Origin: Plakobranchus ocellatus
Taxonomy: Eukaryota; Mollusca; Gastropoda; Plakobranchidae
Direction of reading: 5' to 3'
Length of the DNA: 23,733 nt
Assembly: GCA_019648995.1 (NCBI GenBank)
Contig: BLXT01005595.1
Location: forward strand, 1,746,213-1,769,945
Both the position numbers and the translations under genes were made by a program. Within the stretch, counting starts at the first letter, position 1. Each line of letters starts with the position of its first letter. The notes beneath the pieces were generated by a model. That model did no database searches and was not told the origin of the DNA. It saw nothing but the letters and a program-made list of their open reading frames with translations. This document shows, piece after piece, positions 1 to 10,837 of the stretch.

Positions 1-522
1 AAAAAAAAAATCGGTGATTAGGGCTGGCACCTTTTAGATAGATAGTGTTGATGGCTCTATGGTTATCTATATTGCCTGAAGTATACAGAAATTTTGGGCA
101 AGGGACATGAGTCAATCATCAGGGCATCACCAAGCCAGAGCCTAAAAAAACCAGTAATTCATGAATTTATAAGTGAGCAATTTATTGCGTGTTTAGTAAG
201 TTTTATTCTAGAAACCAATTAAAATATCAATGAGTAGCAACTTGCCGAAAGGCATCCATTATCTGAGTTATGTAAAGCCAAACTCTTTATTGATAACATT
301 TATTTTGTAATTTTATTTTTGAAAAGACTTTACATAAAACCAATAATTAACTGGAAATGTCTGATTCTGAACATTATTATTCATTTGCAATTTGCACCCT
401 TCAAGATGAATCGAAGAAAATTTGTACTTTTTGTCATCCATGTTTATGTATTGAATGGAAAAAATTTTTTTGGAATCCTGACTTGCTCAAAATCTGTTTT
501 GATTTCGCTCTGAAAATTTCAG
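1..522. other. Intronic sequence before first visible exon
   Basis: AT-rich DNA with no exon I can support. Exon 523-823 begins in the middle of a C2H2 finger, just before its second cysteine. The first cysteine must therefore lie in an upstream exon, and this stretch is best read as intron ending in the acceptor TTTCAG at 517-522. Short frames around 319-548 contain a C-x2-C pair near 402-412, but they cannot be spliced in frame to the exon, so I treat them as chance. Confidence 0.6.
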
Positions 523-823
523 TTTTGCTCCAAGACATTCAAACATGACATCTCAAGAGCAAATCATACCCGCACTGCTCATGGCATTGTGGTCAACTAC
601 CTGGATGTTCATGAGACCTCACAAAAACAACAGCAGCAGCTGCAGCTATCATTAATAGAACAGCAAATTAAAATGCAACAGCAACAACAAAGCCTGCAGA
701 GGCAACAGGCCCAGTTGAAAAGCAGTAAATCGTCACAAAGAGGTTCCACAACTCATTTACCACTCTCTGCTGTTCTTTCTCTGGTTGGTGCAGGAGTGAA
801 ACAAAGCCAAGGGTCCTTACAAG
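523..823 (+). CDS. Zinc-finger protein, exon A (half finger plus Gln-rich segment)
   Basis: Internal exon of 301 nt, entered in phase 0 after acceptor TTTCAG and left with one base of a codon before donor GTAGCT. Residues 2-19 read C-x3-F-x8-H-x4-H, the second half of a C2H2 finger. The intron cuts the finger between its two cysteines, so the first cysteine is in an exon outside the window. Residues ~35-68 are rich in glutamine (runs QQQQ and QQQQQ, coded by mixed CAA/CAG) and could form a coiled coil or a low-complexity activation/repression surface. A Ser/Gly-rich segment follows (~69-100). The Gln-rich reading frame stays open past the donor to 1092, but the phase match with the exon at 3227 and the loss of composition after 823 favour splicing. 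The protein is probably nuclear; its family is not recognised. Confidence 0.85.
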
Positions 824-3226
824 GTAGCTCTAAATGCCAGACTGATAAAGCATTCCTACTGTTTGATCATCAGCATAATGTAATCGAGAGAACCAGCTTT
901 GCAAGAAATTTTAATGTTTTCTATTCCATTTATTCTCGAATGGAATGCAGGATCAGCAATTTTTATTTCAAAGAAGTTGTGCATCAAGTGAAAACCAATT
1001 TCAAGTGCGATAAAAGTAGTATTCATAATCATATGCACCTTTATAGCTGCCATGATTCTTATGAACAAATTCCTCCAAATTTTAGTTGTTAGATCGCTGA
1101 ACGATGCTTTCTCAGAATGCCATTTGGAAGCAAGTGATGTCATTTGACTATTAATTAAGGGAATCATCTTAGCCTTGGTTTTCCTTGTTTGGGTGTGTAG
1201 GAGAGCATCTTGATTTCCAAATTTGTAATAGGCAGAAGCTATTATATTAGGAAGTTTTTCTGATTGCAGTAACACTAAATGCAACCAGGTTGGTAAATTG
1301 GTAGGATCAAATTTGTGGAAGTTGGCTTCAACAAACTTGAGGTGTTAAAAACTGTCTTGATCAAAAGATCATTTTTTAAAAGATTTAGACCACTGTTTAA
1401 AAACAGGAATTTTAGAGTATTTTTAAGCAGTGATTCATCATTGAACCTTTCTAGATTTGAAAATAAATCATTTAAAAAAAACAAAATGACCAGTACAAAA
1501 TGCTGGCTGAAAATAGTGGTTCATTATATTACATATCCCAAAGAACTGTCAGAATGCATCACAAATATCAGTTGCAGGTCATCAAGAAGTTCTTTCTTTG
1601 TGTACAGGAACTCCAGAAGTTTGATTTGCCTGCCACCCATATGTAACTTGATGCTTATAGACTGAATTCGACCAAATTTTTTATTATCCATCCATTTATC
1701 AGTCCCTTAAATATGTAAAAACGATTTGGTAAAAATTTAATTGTGTCTGTATAAGCGGATATGCCTGGCATTTTACACTTGCTGCTTGCACTTCAGTGAT
1801 GTGTATTTGTTACATGTCAGCATTTTATAGTATAATTCTATGAAATAGATTGGTGTAGAAATTGTTAGATTAGTGTCACAGAGAATTTCATTCTGAATAT
1901 TTTCTAAGTAAAATTTTAAAAACACATTTTCCAATAACCCCATTTTTTTGTGTAGGTAGCTCAGCTCACTCCCTTCCCATCAGCTCTTTAAGTAATTTTA
2001 TTAGTATGTTTGATGGTCCTTTCATATTGACTTGGTTTCGATTCCTTTACCATAAAAGTTTCATTCTTTAAAATGAAGCCTGCACAATATGAAAAACATG
2101 CATGGTCACATGTGGAAAAGATGGCTAGTGTCTGCTTTGAAATTGAACTGAAAAAAATTTATTGAAGTAGATCTTAATTATATTCTTATATTTGCTAAAG
2201 ATAACTGTATCTGTTGAAGTGTTGTGGGTGATATACTGTAATCTATTGAGGTCTTCACATTTAAAATCTTAAATTCAAAGACATGTCTCAATGAATATGT
2301 GACTGCAGGTTTATGAGAGAGTATAATTTTTGCATGATTCCATGGGTTTTTTTTTATACAAAAGTTTAACTTCAATTCATAATTTTGCTAATTTTTACGC
2401 TTTTTTTGTGTTATATTCTGAGGGACCATTTTTGTGCTGTGTCTGTTCTTCTTGTTTATTTTTATTGTAGGTGATTTCTACTTTTGGTTTTGATCAAATT
2501 TGAAACATAAAAACATGCAGGTCTTAATTGTTACATAAGGAGAAAGGCAGAAAAATTAACAAAATCACATGCGAGCAAGGAACATATAAATCTACAGTTT
2601 GGAATTTCTGAAAATCCAATTTTATTTTCCAAAGTTATATATGATATTGCATTGTAAAATGACACGTAATGCCAAATCATTAAGCAATTTTGATGATTTT
2701 CATGTTTTGAATGATTATTAAAGGAAGAAAGATTGTGGATTATCATAAAATTTTCATATAACTGTCTAACTAATGGAAGGGTGATTACAAATAGCTGCCT
2801 GTCTTTGAGATCAACAAAGTCATAATAATGTTATATAGCAAGTTGCTCCCTTGGGTTTTGATAAAAATTGCCTTACTGACAAGAATAAGTGTTTTTAGAG
2901 ACAACACATCAGCTGTATGGGCTGATTTGGGATGAAAACAAACACCAAGAATGAGCTGCTTTATTACATCCATGGGATGGAAAGTTTGCCAAAAATGTAT
3001 CTACACATGGATAGCAAACAGCAACGATGTTATCCTTTGAAACTTTCAAGAATATTTGATTAGGCTGTCTCACTTTGGCTTTTTTTGTAATTTGTAAAGG
3101 GAAATTTGTGTCCATCTCACATTATGAAAAAAAAAATGAAAATGATCCTCATTTTTTTTTGTCTTCAAGATTCTTTGAATATAAGTATGAGCCCTAAAGT
3201 TAATTTTTTTGACTCTTCTTGAGCAG
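824..3226 (+). other. Intron 1
   Basis: 2403 bp between donor AAG|GTAGCT and acceptor GAGCAG. It is AT-rich with no exon or recognisable transposon. The only unusual item is a 142-codon open frame on the minus strand (856-1284), with a further short minus-strand frame at 1275-1484. Neither resembles a family I know. The rest of the stretch (1490-3226) shows nothing I can support. Confidence 0.75.
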
Positions 3227-3458
3227 AAAACAGTAATCATATCCCTCAAGAATGCAAGCAAGACATGCCAACAGATCTATCTATATCTCGTAAACTGAAA
3301 GAGACCCAGCATGCCTTGGTCAATCAGGAAGTGATTAAGGCTGACCTGCCATCCATACCCTTAGCTTCTGGTGCCGTGTGTAATGGTGATAAAGATGGAC
3401 CTCTACTGGATGAGAGCAACACCCTCCCATACCATGTGACCTCCAAAATGGCTCAAGA
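3227..3458 (+). CDS. Zinc-finger protein, exon B (linker with PTDLS motif)
   Basis: Internal exon of 232 nt. Its first two bases (AA) complete the codon opened by the last G of exon A, giving Glu. It ends with GA before donor GTAAGT, to be completed by the next exon as Asp. The translation is a polar linker without zinc-binding residues. It contains PTDLS at 3268-3282, the PxDLS consensus through which many C2H2 repressors recruit the corepressor CtBP (established for ZEB, Ikaros and EVI1-type factors). The rest has Ser, Pro, acidic and Lys residues and looks disordered. The ATG at 3265 is internal and is not a start: the frame is open upstream to the acceptor, and the phase matches exon A. 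Confidence 0.85.
3268..3282 (+). other. Candidate CtBP-binding motif PTDLS
   Basis: The five codons spell P-T-D-L-S within a disordered-looking linker between the partial finger of exon A and the finger pair of exons E/F. The PxDLS consensus is known from many zinc-finger repressors. One short motif match is suggestive only; conservation in related species has not been examined. Confidence 0.5.
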
Positions 3459-4175
3459 GTAAGTATTAGTAATGCAAGTGTCTTGAGATCATATATCTTT
3501 GTAAAGAATAAACTTGACCGCAAATTTTTATCATTTGCAACATGGACAATGTAGACGTGTAATTTTAAGAGTAAATCTAAATTAGATATGAAATGTACAC
3601 ATAGATCCAGATGGTGAGATTTCTTAGGATAGATCTTGTCCTCACCACAGTCTTAAGGTACACAAGATTTAGCTTTTCTTTAGGATGTAGACCTAGAAAT
3701 TGGTACTAAATGTAGAATTCTGTTTTACATGCAATTCTGGAGTTGGCATACTACTAGTAAAGATGGGTACAATCATGATCTCATGAATGAGTAGTGTGAC
3801 CCACTAACATTTGCAGATTCACAGCTTTCCACTTGTGCATTATAAGTTGGGTGCATCTAGATTAGCACTATTGGTACTAATGGTCCATATGTCTTAGTTC
3901 ATATTGGTTTTTATGATATTAATCAAGTGCATTTGGCATGAAGTTGATGCATGGTACTAAGAGTAATCACAATTAAAGTATTTATAGTGTTTTCATCTTT
4001 TGCTGAAAAAAAAAGGTATTTAAAAAGAATACTTTGAAATTCTCAAACATGTTATATTCAATATTTTGACTTTAAGATCCTCCTTCTCAAAAACTGACCG
4101 TGCCACATCTGACAGCATATCACACTATTCATGGCAATATTTAAGTTATAACAAGATTGTTTTTTTTTCCCATAG
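3459..4175 (+). other. Intron 2
   Basis: 717 bp from donor AAGA|GTAAGT to acceptor CCCATAG, with a good T-rich tract (T10) just before the acceptor. AT-rich; no gene, repeat or mobile element seen inside. Confidence 0.8.
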
Positions 4176-4219
4176 TTTCAACTTGGAAGAACTGACCATG
4201 AAGGATGAAGAGTGGGCAG
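4176..4219 (+). CDS. Zinc-finger protein, exon C (44-nt acidic small exon)
   Basis: Very short exon. Its first base completes the Asp codon from exon B, 14 codons follow, and one base (G) is carried into exon D. It codes for an acidic stretch (several Glu/Asp, ending D-E-E-W-A). Support comes from the T-rich tract and CATAG acceptor, the phase agreement on both sides, and the open frame. The donor CAG|GTCTGT lacks the usual A at +3 and +4, so this exon may be spliced inefficiently or alternatively. Because 44 nt is not a multiple of three, skipping it would break the frame between B and D. I am fairly sure, but less so than for the longer exons. Confidence 0.65.
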
Positions 4220-4599
4220 GTCTGTAATTCCTGTGTTGAATGTTGAACAAAATTTGTTTTTTTTGCTTGTTTTATCATGCTGGGAGTTTGCTTTTAGGCA
4301 CTAACCCCTTTTCCTTTTGTTATTCCCTCCGAACTGAGGTTTTTTGGCATTTTTGAAAAAATCGTAAAAAAAGTAAGTAAAAGAACAATCATTCTAAAAC
4401 TTTGGACACATATAATTTGTCTTTAGATCTGGTAGTTGCAACACTTTTTATTCAGCTACCTTGATATGGTGATTTTGTATGAAATTTACAAAAGGGTTAG
4501 AATTTGATATTTCGGAAAGTTTTCTGAAGTCCATGAAAGATGCAGCAAACAGGTAAAAACACACAAAAGTAAGGCAAGATGCTTATGACTTCAATGGAT

Positions 4600-4740
4600 T
4601 TTATTTAGATCTAGATATCTAGACTGAAAATCATCTGGTTGTGCTTGTTTTTTTGTTTGGGTCTTGATTTAGTGCTACTAGATCTACTACTCTGGGCATT
4701 TCTTAGATCTACACTATATCTGGATCTAGATCTAGGTCAT
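4600..4740. repeat. AGATCT-rich patch
   Basis: Within 141 bases the palindrome AGATCT or its extended form TAGATCTAG recurs at about 4605, 4680, 4705 and 4729, with related GATATCTAGA and GGATCTAGA strings between. It looks like a short degenerate simple-sequence patch. No gene is visible in it. Confidence 0.5.
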
Positions 4741-5122
4741 TTTTGGATTCATTGTTACTTTCTACTGGCAAAAATTCTACATTATTATCAGAAAATTCTT
4801 ACCCAGATCAGTCGGCCTAAAAAAACCAAACAGACTAAGTCTGTTCAAGACCATAATCGCATTAGACGCAGATCCATCTACCTCTTAGATTTCACCATTC
4901 TGGACTGACTTTCTGTTCTGCAACACGTTCTAAATTTCTTTATAAAAAAACGAGGTCCTCAATGACAAAAATGCGATTTAGAATACTGATGAAGAAATGG
5001 TTCAGGAATGAACGATAATGTTAAGGCGGCAAGTTGTTTGTGCGTTTATTATAGGTGTTATAGAGCAGTAAAGGTAAAAACCACAAGATTTGTTGGCGCC
5101 GTCCACAGGGAAATTTTGGATT

Positions 5123-5141
5123 GCCCGCAACAGGTGCGGGC
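5123..5141. other. GC-rich perfect hairpin
   Basis: Perfect 7-bp inverted repeat GCCCGCA / TGCGGGC around the 5-base loop ACAGG. It sits in a locally GC-richer patch (about 5090-5150, including GGCGCC) in otherwise AT-rich intron. It could be the end of an unrecognised small element. It does not form a tRNA cloverleaf that I can see. Confidence 0.5.
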
Positions 5142-5329
5142 TGCGTCGCAAGTGAGTTAACTTATTGCATACAGAAGTATAATTTACTGTTTTCAATCCT
5201 TAAGCAATTTCATTATAGCCTCTGCAAGAGTTAAAATGAGGCATCTTGTTCACAATTATCAATCTCTTCATGAGCTTTTGATCTATCAATCCAATGTTTT
5301 GTGGACTAATCTATGCAGCTTCTACAAGT

Positions 5330-5570
5330 TACCTCAGATGAAGTATACAGTAATTTATAGTCCATTCTAATGCTTTATCCATGAATCAATGTGGCATCTG
5401 CATAATTCTTTGATTGGGAGCGTGTCTTTGATTCATACTGTAAAAAAATGTCATTCTAATGCTCTATCAGCTACATGATTTGGCATCCCCAGTTTCTTGG
5501 ATAAAACATATTATATGTTGTCTTTGATCTATATTCAAAATTTTCATTCCAATGCTGTTTGACCAAGTTA
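5330..5570. repeat. Degenerate tandem repeat, period about 90 bp
   Basis: The string CATTCTAATGCT occurs at 5363 and 5452, and CATTCCAATGCT at 5545 (spacings 89 and 93). GTCTTTGAT with a following ATA-rich block recurs at about 5425 and 5518, also 93 apart. A weaker earlier unit may start near 5285. Divergence is high, so this is an old local duplication. No open frame goes with it. Confidence 0.5.
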
Positions 5571-5929
5571 ATGGTAACTTTCTAGATTCTTAGATAAGGA
5601 TTTTTGTTGTCAAACAACTTTGACTATATTGAGGGCCTAATCTTTGATACTCATCAATGGATAAACAAACATTTTTTGCTGTTGTTTGTTAAGGGAGATA
5701 CTATTTATTTTCTCTTGGTATTTTAGGTTAGTAACTAAAGTCACTATTATCCAATGGTGATCACCACACATGGCATGCCTGCAAAATGGCTTTCAAATTT
5801 TATGGAATTCCTCAGATTGACAGCTGACATATGCAAATAATGTTTTAGACTCTGATCCTGCTTTAGATCTTTTTCAGCCAAATACGTCCAGTACTGTTAA
5901 CAGTCTGCACTAGAGCTAGGTTAGATATA

Positions 5930-6410
5930 ATTATAGTGCATCCATGCCTCATCATCAGGTGTTTAGTCTGGAACAGACATTTGCGATCATCTTCCTCCAC
6001 TCAAATCTATTCTCAGTTAATCTTATGAAGTTGTTATTGCTACCCTTGCCTAAGGCCCATGACATAAGACTTTCAATAAAAGTTATTCTGTCTACCTCTA
6101 CTGCGTTTGCCTTCAGTCTTTCCAGTGCTAGCTAAGTGTTCTAAACCCTTGTGTCGGCAAATATGCCCAAAAAACTGTAGTTGCCTTTGTCTTATGGTTT
6201 TAATTAGTGATCGCTAGAGATTAGTTTCCTTCAGTACCAAATCATTTGACTTTTTTTCTGTCCATGATATCCTCATCATTCTTTGATTAACCACATCTCT
6301 ACTGCTTCAAGTTTTTTCTCTATTTCTTTGTTTATTGTTCAACACTCACCACCATACTAAAGTATTGACCATACATATGTTTTAATTACCCTTATTTTGG
6401 TAAAAGGCAT
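5930..6410 (-). pseudogene. 3' end of a non-LTR retrotransposon (relic)
   Basis: Read on the minus strand, the region gives a broken version of the C-terminal part of a LINE reverse-transcriptase polyprotein. The order is V-W-S-I-L-x-Y-G-G-E-C near 6355-6390, K-K-L-E-A-V-E-M-W at about 6290-6320, R-S-L-I-K-T-I-R then F-F-G-H-I at about 6165-6210, and E-H-L-A-S-T-G-K-T-E-G-K-R-S-R-G-R-Q near 6090-6145. Several stops and at least one frameshift interrupt it, so it is dead. These motifs are known from the tail of RNase-H-less non-LTR elements common in invertebrates. The bipartite relic at 14812-15826 may be the same family, but the two cover different parts of the protein and cannot be aligned to each other here. 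The element runs opposite to the host gene. Its 5' part is absent. Confidence 0.75.
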
Positions 6411-7272
6411 GCAAACAAGTAGCACCATTTGGGATTAAAAAAACAAAAACAAAAATAAAATAGTTAAGGGGCCTGCCTATACATTCAAATCTAGAGTTTA
6501 GAACAGATGATGAAGCTTGACAGTCTTGCATAATCTTGAAGCTATCTGAGGAGGAGGATTTCACGGAATATGAAGGTCTAAGCAAAGGTGGATTGAACCA
6601 GTTGTCTTTTCTCAAAGGTTATCGTTAATTTAATTTAAAAAATGATCTCTCACTTAATAAATTAAATGATAACTTAAAAGCGTCATTTAGCAAACAAAAA
6701 TTGGACATGTAGTTTAATTTCAAGGATATCCTCATAGCATTTTAATATTTTATAGTGGGCAATTTTACTTTGAGAATGTACATATAAAATGACCATGATC
6801 ATGTTCATTCAAATAATTTAGATTTTAGTTTAGATCTAGTGAGCCAAGGTAAGCTGTTCTTTAATTAAAGTATAAATGAAGACCTGGGTAATTTTTTTCT
6901 CCCATGGTTGCTTGTGATTTAAATCTTTTCTAGCTGTATCCATGATCTTTATTCCATAAACAAAGTTTGCATCAGTATAAAAATCGTCCAGTTTTGGTTC
7001 CCATATTTTATTTCTTTTCATTAAGTTTCTTTTGATACATATGCAGAGTAGTCTTAGATTGTTATGTTTTATGTGTTTTAAAATATTGTGCAATTTTTTT
7101 TAGTGGTTGGCTATTTGGTGGGTGTGCATTCATATAAGCACAATTTTACTATTCAAAGTACATTCTCAGGCCTTCTTGTTTTTTCAGATAAAAACATTTG
7201 TAGAGATGGTCTTGAAAATGCATATTGATTGAATGCTTTATGAATTCTTTGCTTTATTGTTCATGATTGCAG

Positions 7273-7390
7273 TTTTGGCAGAAGATGGGGGCCAGCGTCG
7301 CCTAAAAGTTACTATCACAAAAGAGGCGATTCTGGCCACACGACTTGATGGCATCAATAACATCACAGGACGTCGAGCAACTGTGTTCAA
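7273..7390 (+). CDS. Zinc-finger protein, exon D
   Basis: Internal exon of 118 nt. Acceptor ATTGCAG, donor CAA|GTGAGT. It takes one base from exon C and gives two bases (AA) to exon E, where AA+G makes Lys. It codes for about 39 residues without Cys or His: basic and hydrophobic (contains R-R-L-K-V-T-I-T-K, then I-L-A-T-R-L-D-G and G-R-R-A-T-V-F). The last residues, T-V-F-K, form the short lead-in normally found just before the first Cys of a C2H2 finger, which supports direct joining to exon E. No known domain recognised. Confidence 0.85.
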
Positions 7391-7604
7391 GTGAGTTATA
7401 TGCAATATGAAAGCAAATCATTTACTGCCATGATCTACCTCTGCAAGAAAGTAAGCGTTTTTTAGATGTCAAATGCCAAAGACTCGTACACACTGTTTTT
7501 TATAATAGATGACCTATATTGTTATTTATAGGTATATATATATGGGTCAAAATCTGAATTGGCGTCCACCTTTTGTGACATATGGTAAAAAATTCAACCA
7601 TTTA

Positions 7605-9270
7605 TGATTTAATTGAAACTTTCACCATCTATAACTTGATGTATGAGCTTCTAGTATTAGTCAAAATTAATGCCTTATTCCGCCCATGTGAAAAGTTAGA
7701 GCCACCATAAATAGTAAGACTGTATGTTACTTGTAACACCGTCACACATTAACTAAAGGCACATTCTAACAGAAACATGAGATAAAACCGCACTGAAGAC
7801 CAAAGGGTGTTTTAGCACAATCATTTAAACACAGATTTATTTGCTGTTACAGAGTTCAAGGTGGACAGAGAACAGTTAGGTCAACTGTGTACGTTATGTA
7901 ACACCAAACAATTCAATACTGCTACAAACATTTTAAAAGTTAAAAGAAAAACTTAAGCATTATGCAAAAAGAAATGTCCGTGGCATTGTACAGATATTAC
8001 TTTCTCAAGGTGTACAGAATAGATTTATATACCATAAAATTAAAATGCTGGCAAACACAACAACTCCATGAAAGGAGTATGTTATGTAACACCAAACTTC
8101 TGGAACAAGATAACATAGTCCTTTTGAAAGCATCTATAGCATAAAACTAATAATTGGTTTCATTACATCTAAAACTTGATGTATAAGCTCCTAGTATAGG
8201 TCAAAATCAATGCCTTATCCCGCACATAAAACCAGCATAAGTAGACTGTGTACGTTACTTGTAACACCGTCACACATTTACCAATAGCACATTCTAACAG
8301 AAACATGAGATAAATCCACAAAAACCGTGCCGAAGATCAAGTTTGTTTAGTACGATCATCTAAATACAGATTTATTTGCTGTTACAGAGCTCAAGGTGGA
8401 CAGAGTACAGTTAGATCAACTGTGTACGTCATGTAACACCAAATAACTCAATACTGCTACATACATTTTAAAATTTACAAGAAAAACTGAAGCAATATAC
8501 AAAAAGAAAGGTCCATGGCATTGTACAGATACTATTTTATCCAAGTGTACAGAATCTATCTATATACCATAAAATTACAACATTGGCAAACACAAACTCC
8601 ATGAAAGGAGTATGTTATGTAACATCAAACTTCTGAAACAAGATAAAATAGTGCTTTTGAAAGCATCTATAGCATAAAACTAATAAGTGGTTTCATTAAA
8701 TTGTCACCATCTATAACTTGATGTATGAGCTCCTAGTATTCGTCAAACTCAATGTCTTGTTCCGCCCGTAGAGCCATTGTAAATTGTAAGACTGTGTATG
8801 TTACTTGTAACACCGCCACACATTAACTAAAGGCACATTCTAACAGAAACGAGACAAATCCACAAAAACCGCTCTGAAGACTAAGGGGTGATTTAGTACA
8901 ATCATTTAAACACAGATTTATTTGCTGTTACAGAACTCAAGGTGGACAGAGAACAGTTAATTAATAGGTCAACTGTGTACTTTATGTAACACCAAACAAT
9001 TCAATACTGCTAAAAACATTTTAAAACTTACAAGGAAAATTTGAGCATTATACAAAAAGAAACGTCCATGGCATTGTACAGATATTATTTTCTCAAAGTT
9101 TAGAGAATCTATTTATATACCATAAAACTACAATGTCGGCAAACATAAAAACCTCCCTGAAAAGAGTAGGTTATGTAGCACCAAAAATCTGAAACAAGAT
9201 GACATAGTGGTTTGAAAGCATCTGTAGCATAACTATAATAAGTGATTTTGTTGAAATTGTCACCAACTAC
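7605..9270. repeat. Satellite array A, three ~540-bp monomers
   Basis: Three tandem units share landmarks at regular offsets. The block around CACCATCTATAACTTGATG (altered in unit 2) lies at 7623, 8163 and 8705, with a partial fourth start at 9261. CAGATTTATTTGCTGTTACAG and TGGCATTGTACAGATA also occur once per unit. Each unit carries three boxes ending GTAACACC or a close variant: at 7733, 7898, 8086; 8261, 8433, 8619; 8817, 8986, 9175. Consecutive spacings are 165-198, averaging about 180. The 540-bp unit could therefore be a higher-order repeat of three strongly diverged ~180-bp subunits. No coding potential is conserved between units. Confidence 0.9.
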
Positions 9271-9284
9271 CATGGGGAAAAAGT

Positions 9285-10290
9285 ATGACTTACTAACTGG
9301 ATCTTGTACATCTTAGCGTAAGTTATAAATCACCAAGAAAACATTGTTTCGTAATATACGCGTTTGAAATCTAACAAGAAATCACCACTGGCGCTTTGAA
9401 TTAAAAAGAAAAACTCAGCTAGTGGTATTGTTCTTTGTTCAATATTGAAACAACAAGGAAGCTCGTATTACGGTACATCATTAAAAAAGAAAAAAAAAAA
9501 TTTCTGTGACAATCACACCTTCGTACGTTATGCAAATACGAGCATTTTCAGGCTACGGAACATACTCCTCTGCTTTTCCCACAATTAGCTCTGCATTAGA
9601 TCTGAAAATACCTAGCGCCTTTTCTATCATTATTCATTCAGAACTATAAATTTAGCGGGAAAATTATGACTTACTGACTGGATCTTGTAAGTCTTACTCT
9701 AGTTCTTAGCGTAAGTTATGAATCACCAAGGAAACATTGTTTCATAACGTGCGCATTTGAAATGTAACAATAAATCACTACTGGCGCGTCGAATTAAGAA
9801 AAGATCAGCAGTGGAATTGATCTTTGTTCAATATTGAAACAAGACGAAAGAAGTTCGTGTTACGGCACATTACACAAGAGACCTTTGTGGCAATCGCGCC
9901 TATGTACATTATCCAAATACGAGCGTTTTCGAGCTATGTAACATACTCCTATGCTTTTCCCACAATTAGCACTAGGTTGGATCGGAACATACCTAACGCC
10001 TTTTCTTTCATTAACCATTTAAGAATCATAAATTTAATGAGCAAAAAATAAGACTCACTGACTGGATTTTATAGATCTTAATTTAGATCTTAGCGCCAGT
10101 TATGAATTACTAAGAAAAGATTGTACCGTAACGTTATAAATTTAAAATCTAACAATAAATCGCGTGGCTGTTATATAGATCAGCTAGTTGTATTTTTCTT
10201 GTTCAACATTGACACAACAAGAAAGCATGTGGTGCGGCACATCAAAAAGATAACCTCTGTGACAATCATGCCTATGAACTTCAAACACGA
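9285..10290. repeat. Satellite array B, ~382-bp monomers
   Basis: Two full units and a truncated third, starting at 9285, 9666 and 10050 with the block ATGACTTACTGACTGGATC (or variant), so periods of 381 and 384. Shared internal blocks include TTGTTCAATATTGAAACAA, CAAATACGAGC and CTTTTCCCACAATTAGC. The third unit breaks off shortly before a run of 14 A near 10308. It directly abuts array A with about 15 bases between them. The open frame at 9824-10051 lies inside unit 2 and is not kept in unit 1, so it is not a gene. Confidence 0.9.
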
Positions 10291-10837
10291 GAGTGTCGGT
10301 CATGGGAAAAAAAAAAAAAAAACCATAGTCTGAGGGACCAATTTACCAATAGCCTCAGCCAGTAAAAACACCAAATGGAGCCTTTCTTTTCTTTTACATG
10401 CTTTGGATTGGTAAATGTGTGTGTGTGTGTTTCTCTCTCTTTTTTTCTTACTTTTGGCGGGTGTGGGAGCTGCGGAAGAAGTATCATTTAAAAAAGCGCA
10501 GTGTATACAATTTAGAACCTATTAACAAAAATTTTTAAATGATTACAAGGGGTCAAGTAATAAAGAGGTAGTAAAAAAAAACTATTCAAGTTTAGCACGT
10601 GGTCCCGAACATGGCACATTTTAATTTTTTTTTTTTTAGTTATATTTTCTCTAGAGTATTGTGAATGTTGTCTGTGTTACTTAGATCTAAACTTTTAAAC
10701 CGATACTGGCATTCGTCTATAGTTTCATCAAGTCCAAACGCGATTTTAGAGGGGATTTATTTTTATTATTGACAAATGAGGTCACACTGAAATATTTGTT
10801 TTGGCTTTTTTTACCTTACAGAAAAACCCTACTAAAA

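Larger units (their letters stand above)
4220..7272 (+). other. Intron 3
   Basis: 3053 bp. It contains an AGATCT-rich patch (about 4600-4740), a GC-rich hairpin (5123-5141), a degenerate ~90-bp tandem repeat (about 5330-5570) and the 3' end of a non-LTR retrotransposon on the minus strand (about 5930-6410), each listed separately. The remainder, including 6420-7260, is AT-rich with no recognisable element. It ends in acceptor ATTGCAG before exon D. Confidence 0.8.

Noticed and set aside
357..548. Open frame with a C-x2-C pair that could have been the missing first half of the finger in exon A
   Set aside because: Any splice from it to the acceptor at 521-522 shifts the frame, and the spacing does not give a C2H2 finger.
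2029..2055. GGTTTCGATTCC as a tRNA B box
   Set aside because: No A box or cloverleaf pairing upstream.
4639..4908. 89-codon + strand frame with many leucines
   Set aside because: Produced by the AGATCT/CTAGAT-rich patch; no domain.
6836..7093. 85-codon minus-strand frame
   Set aside because: No recognisable motif, no splice context and AT-rich composition; probably chance, although an old repeat piece cannot be excluded.
7962..8144. 60-codon frame on the + strand
   Set aside because: Inside satellite A; not preserved in the other monomers.
9824..10051. 75-codon frame on the + strand
   Set aside because: Lies inside satellite B and is broken in the neighbouring unit.
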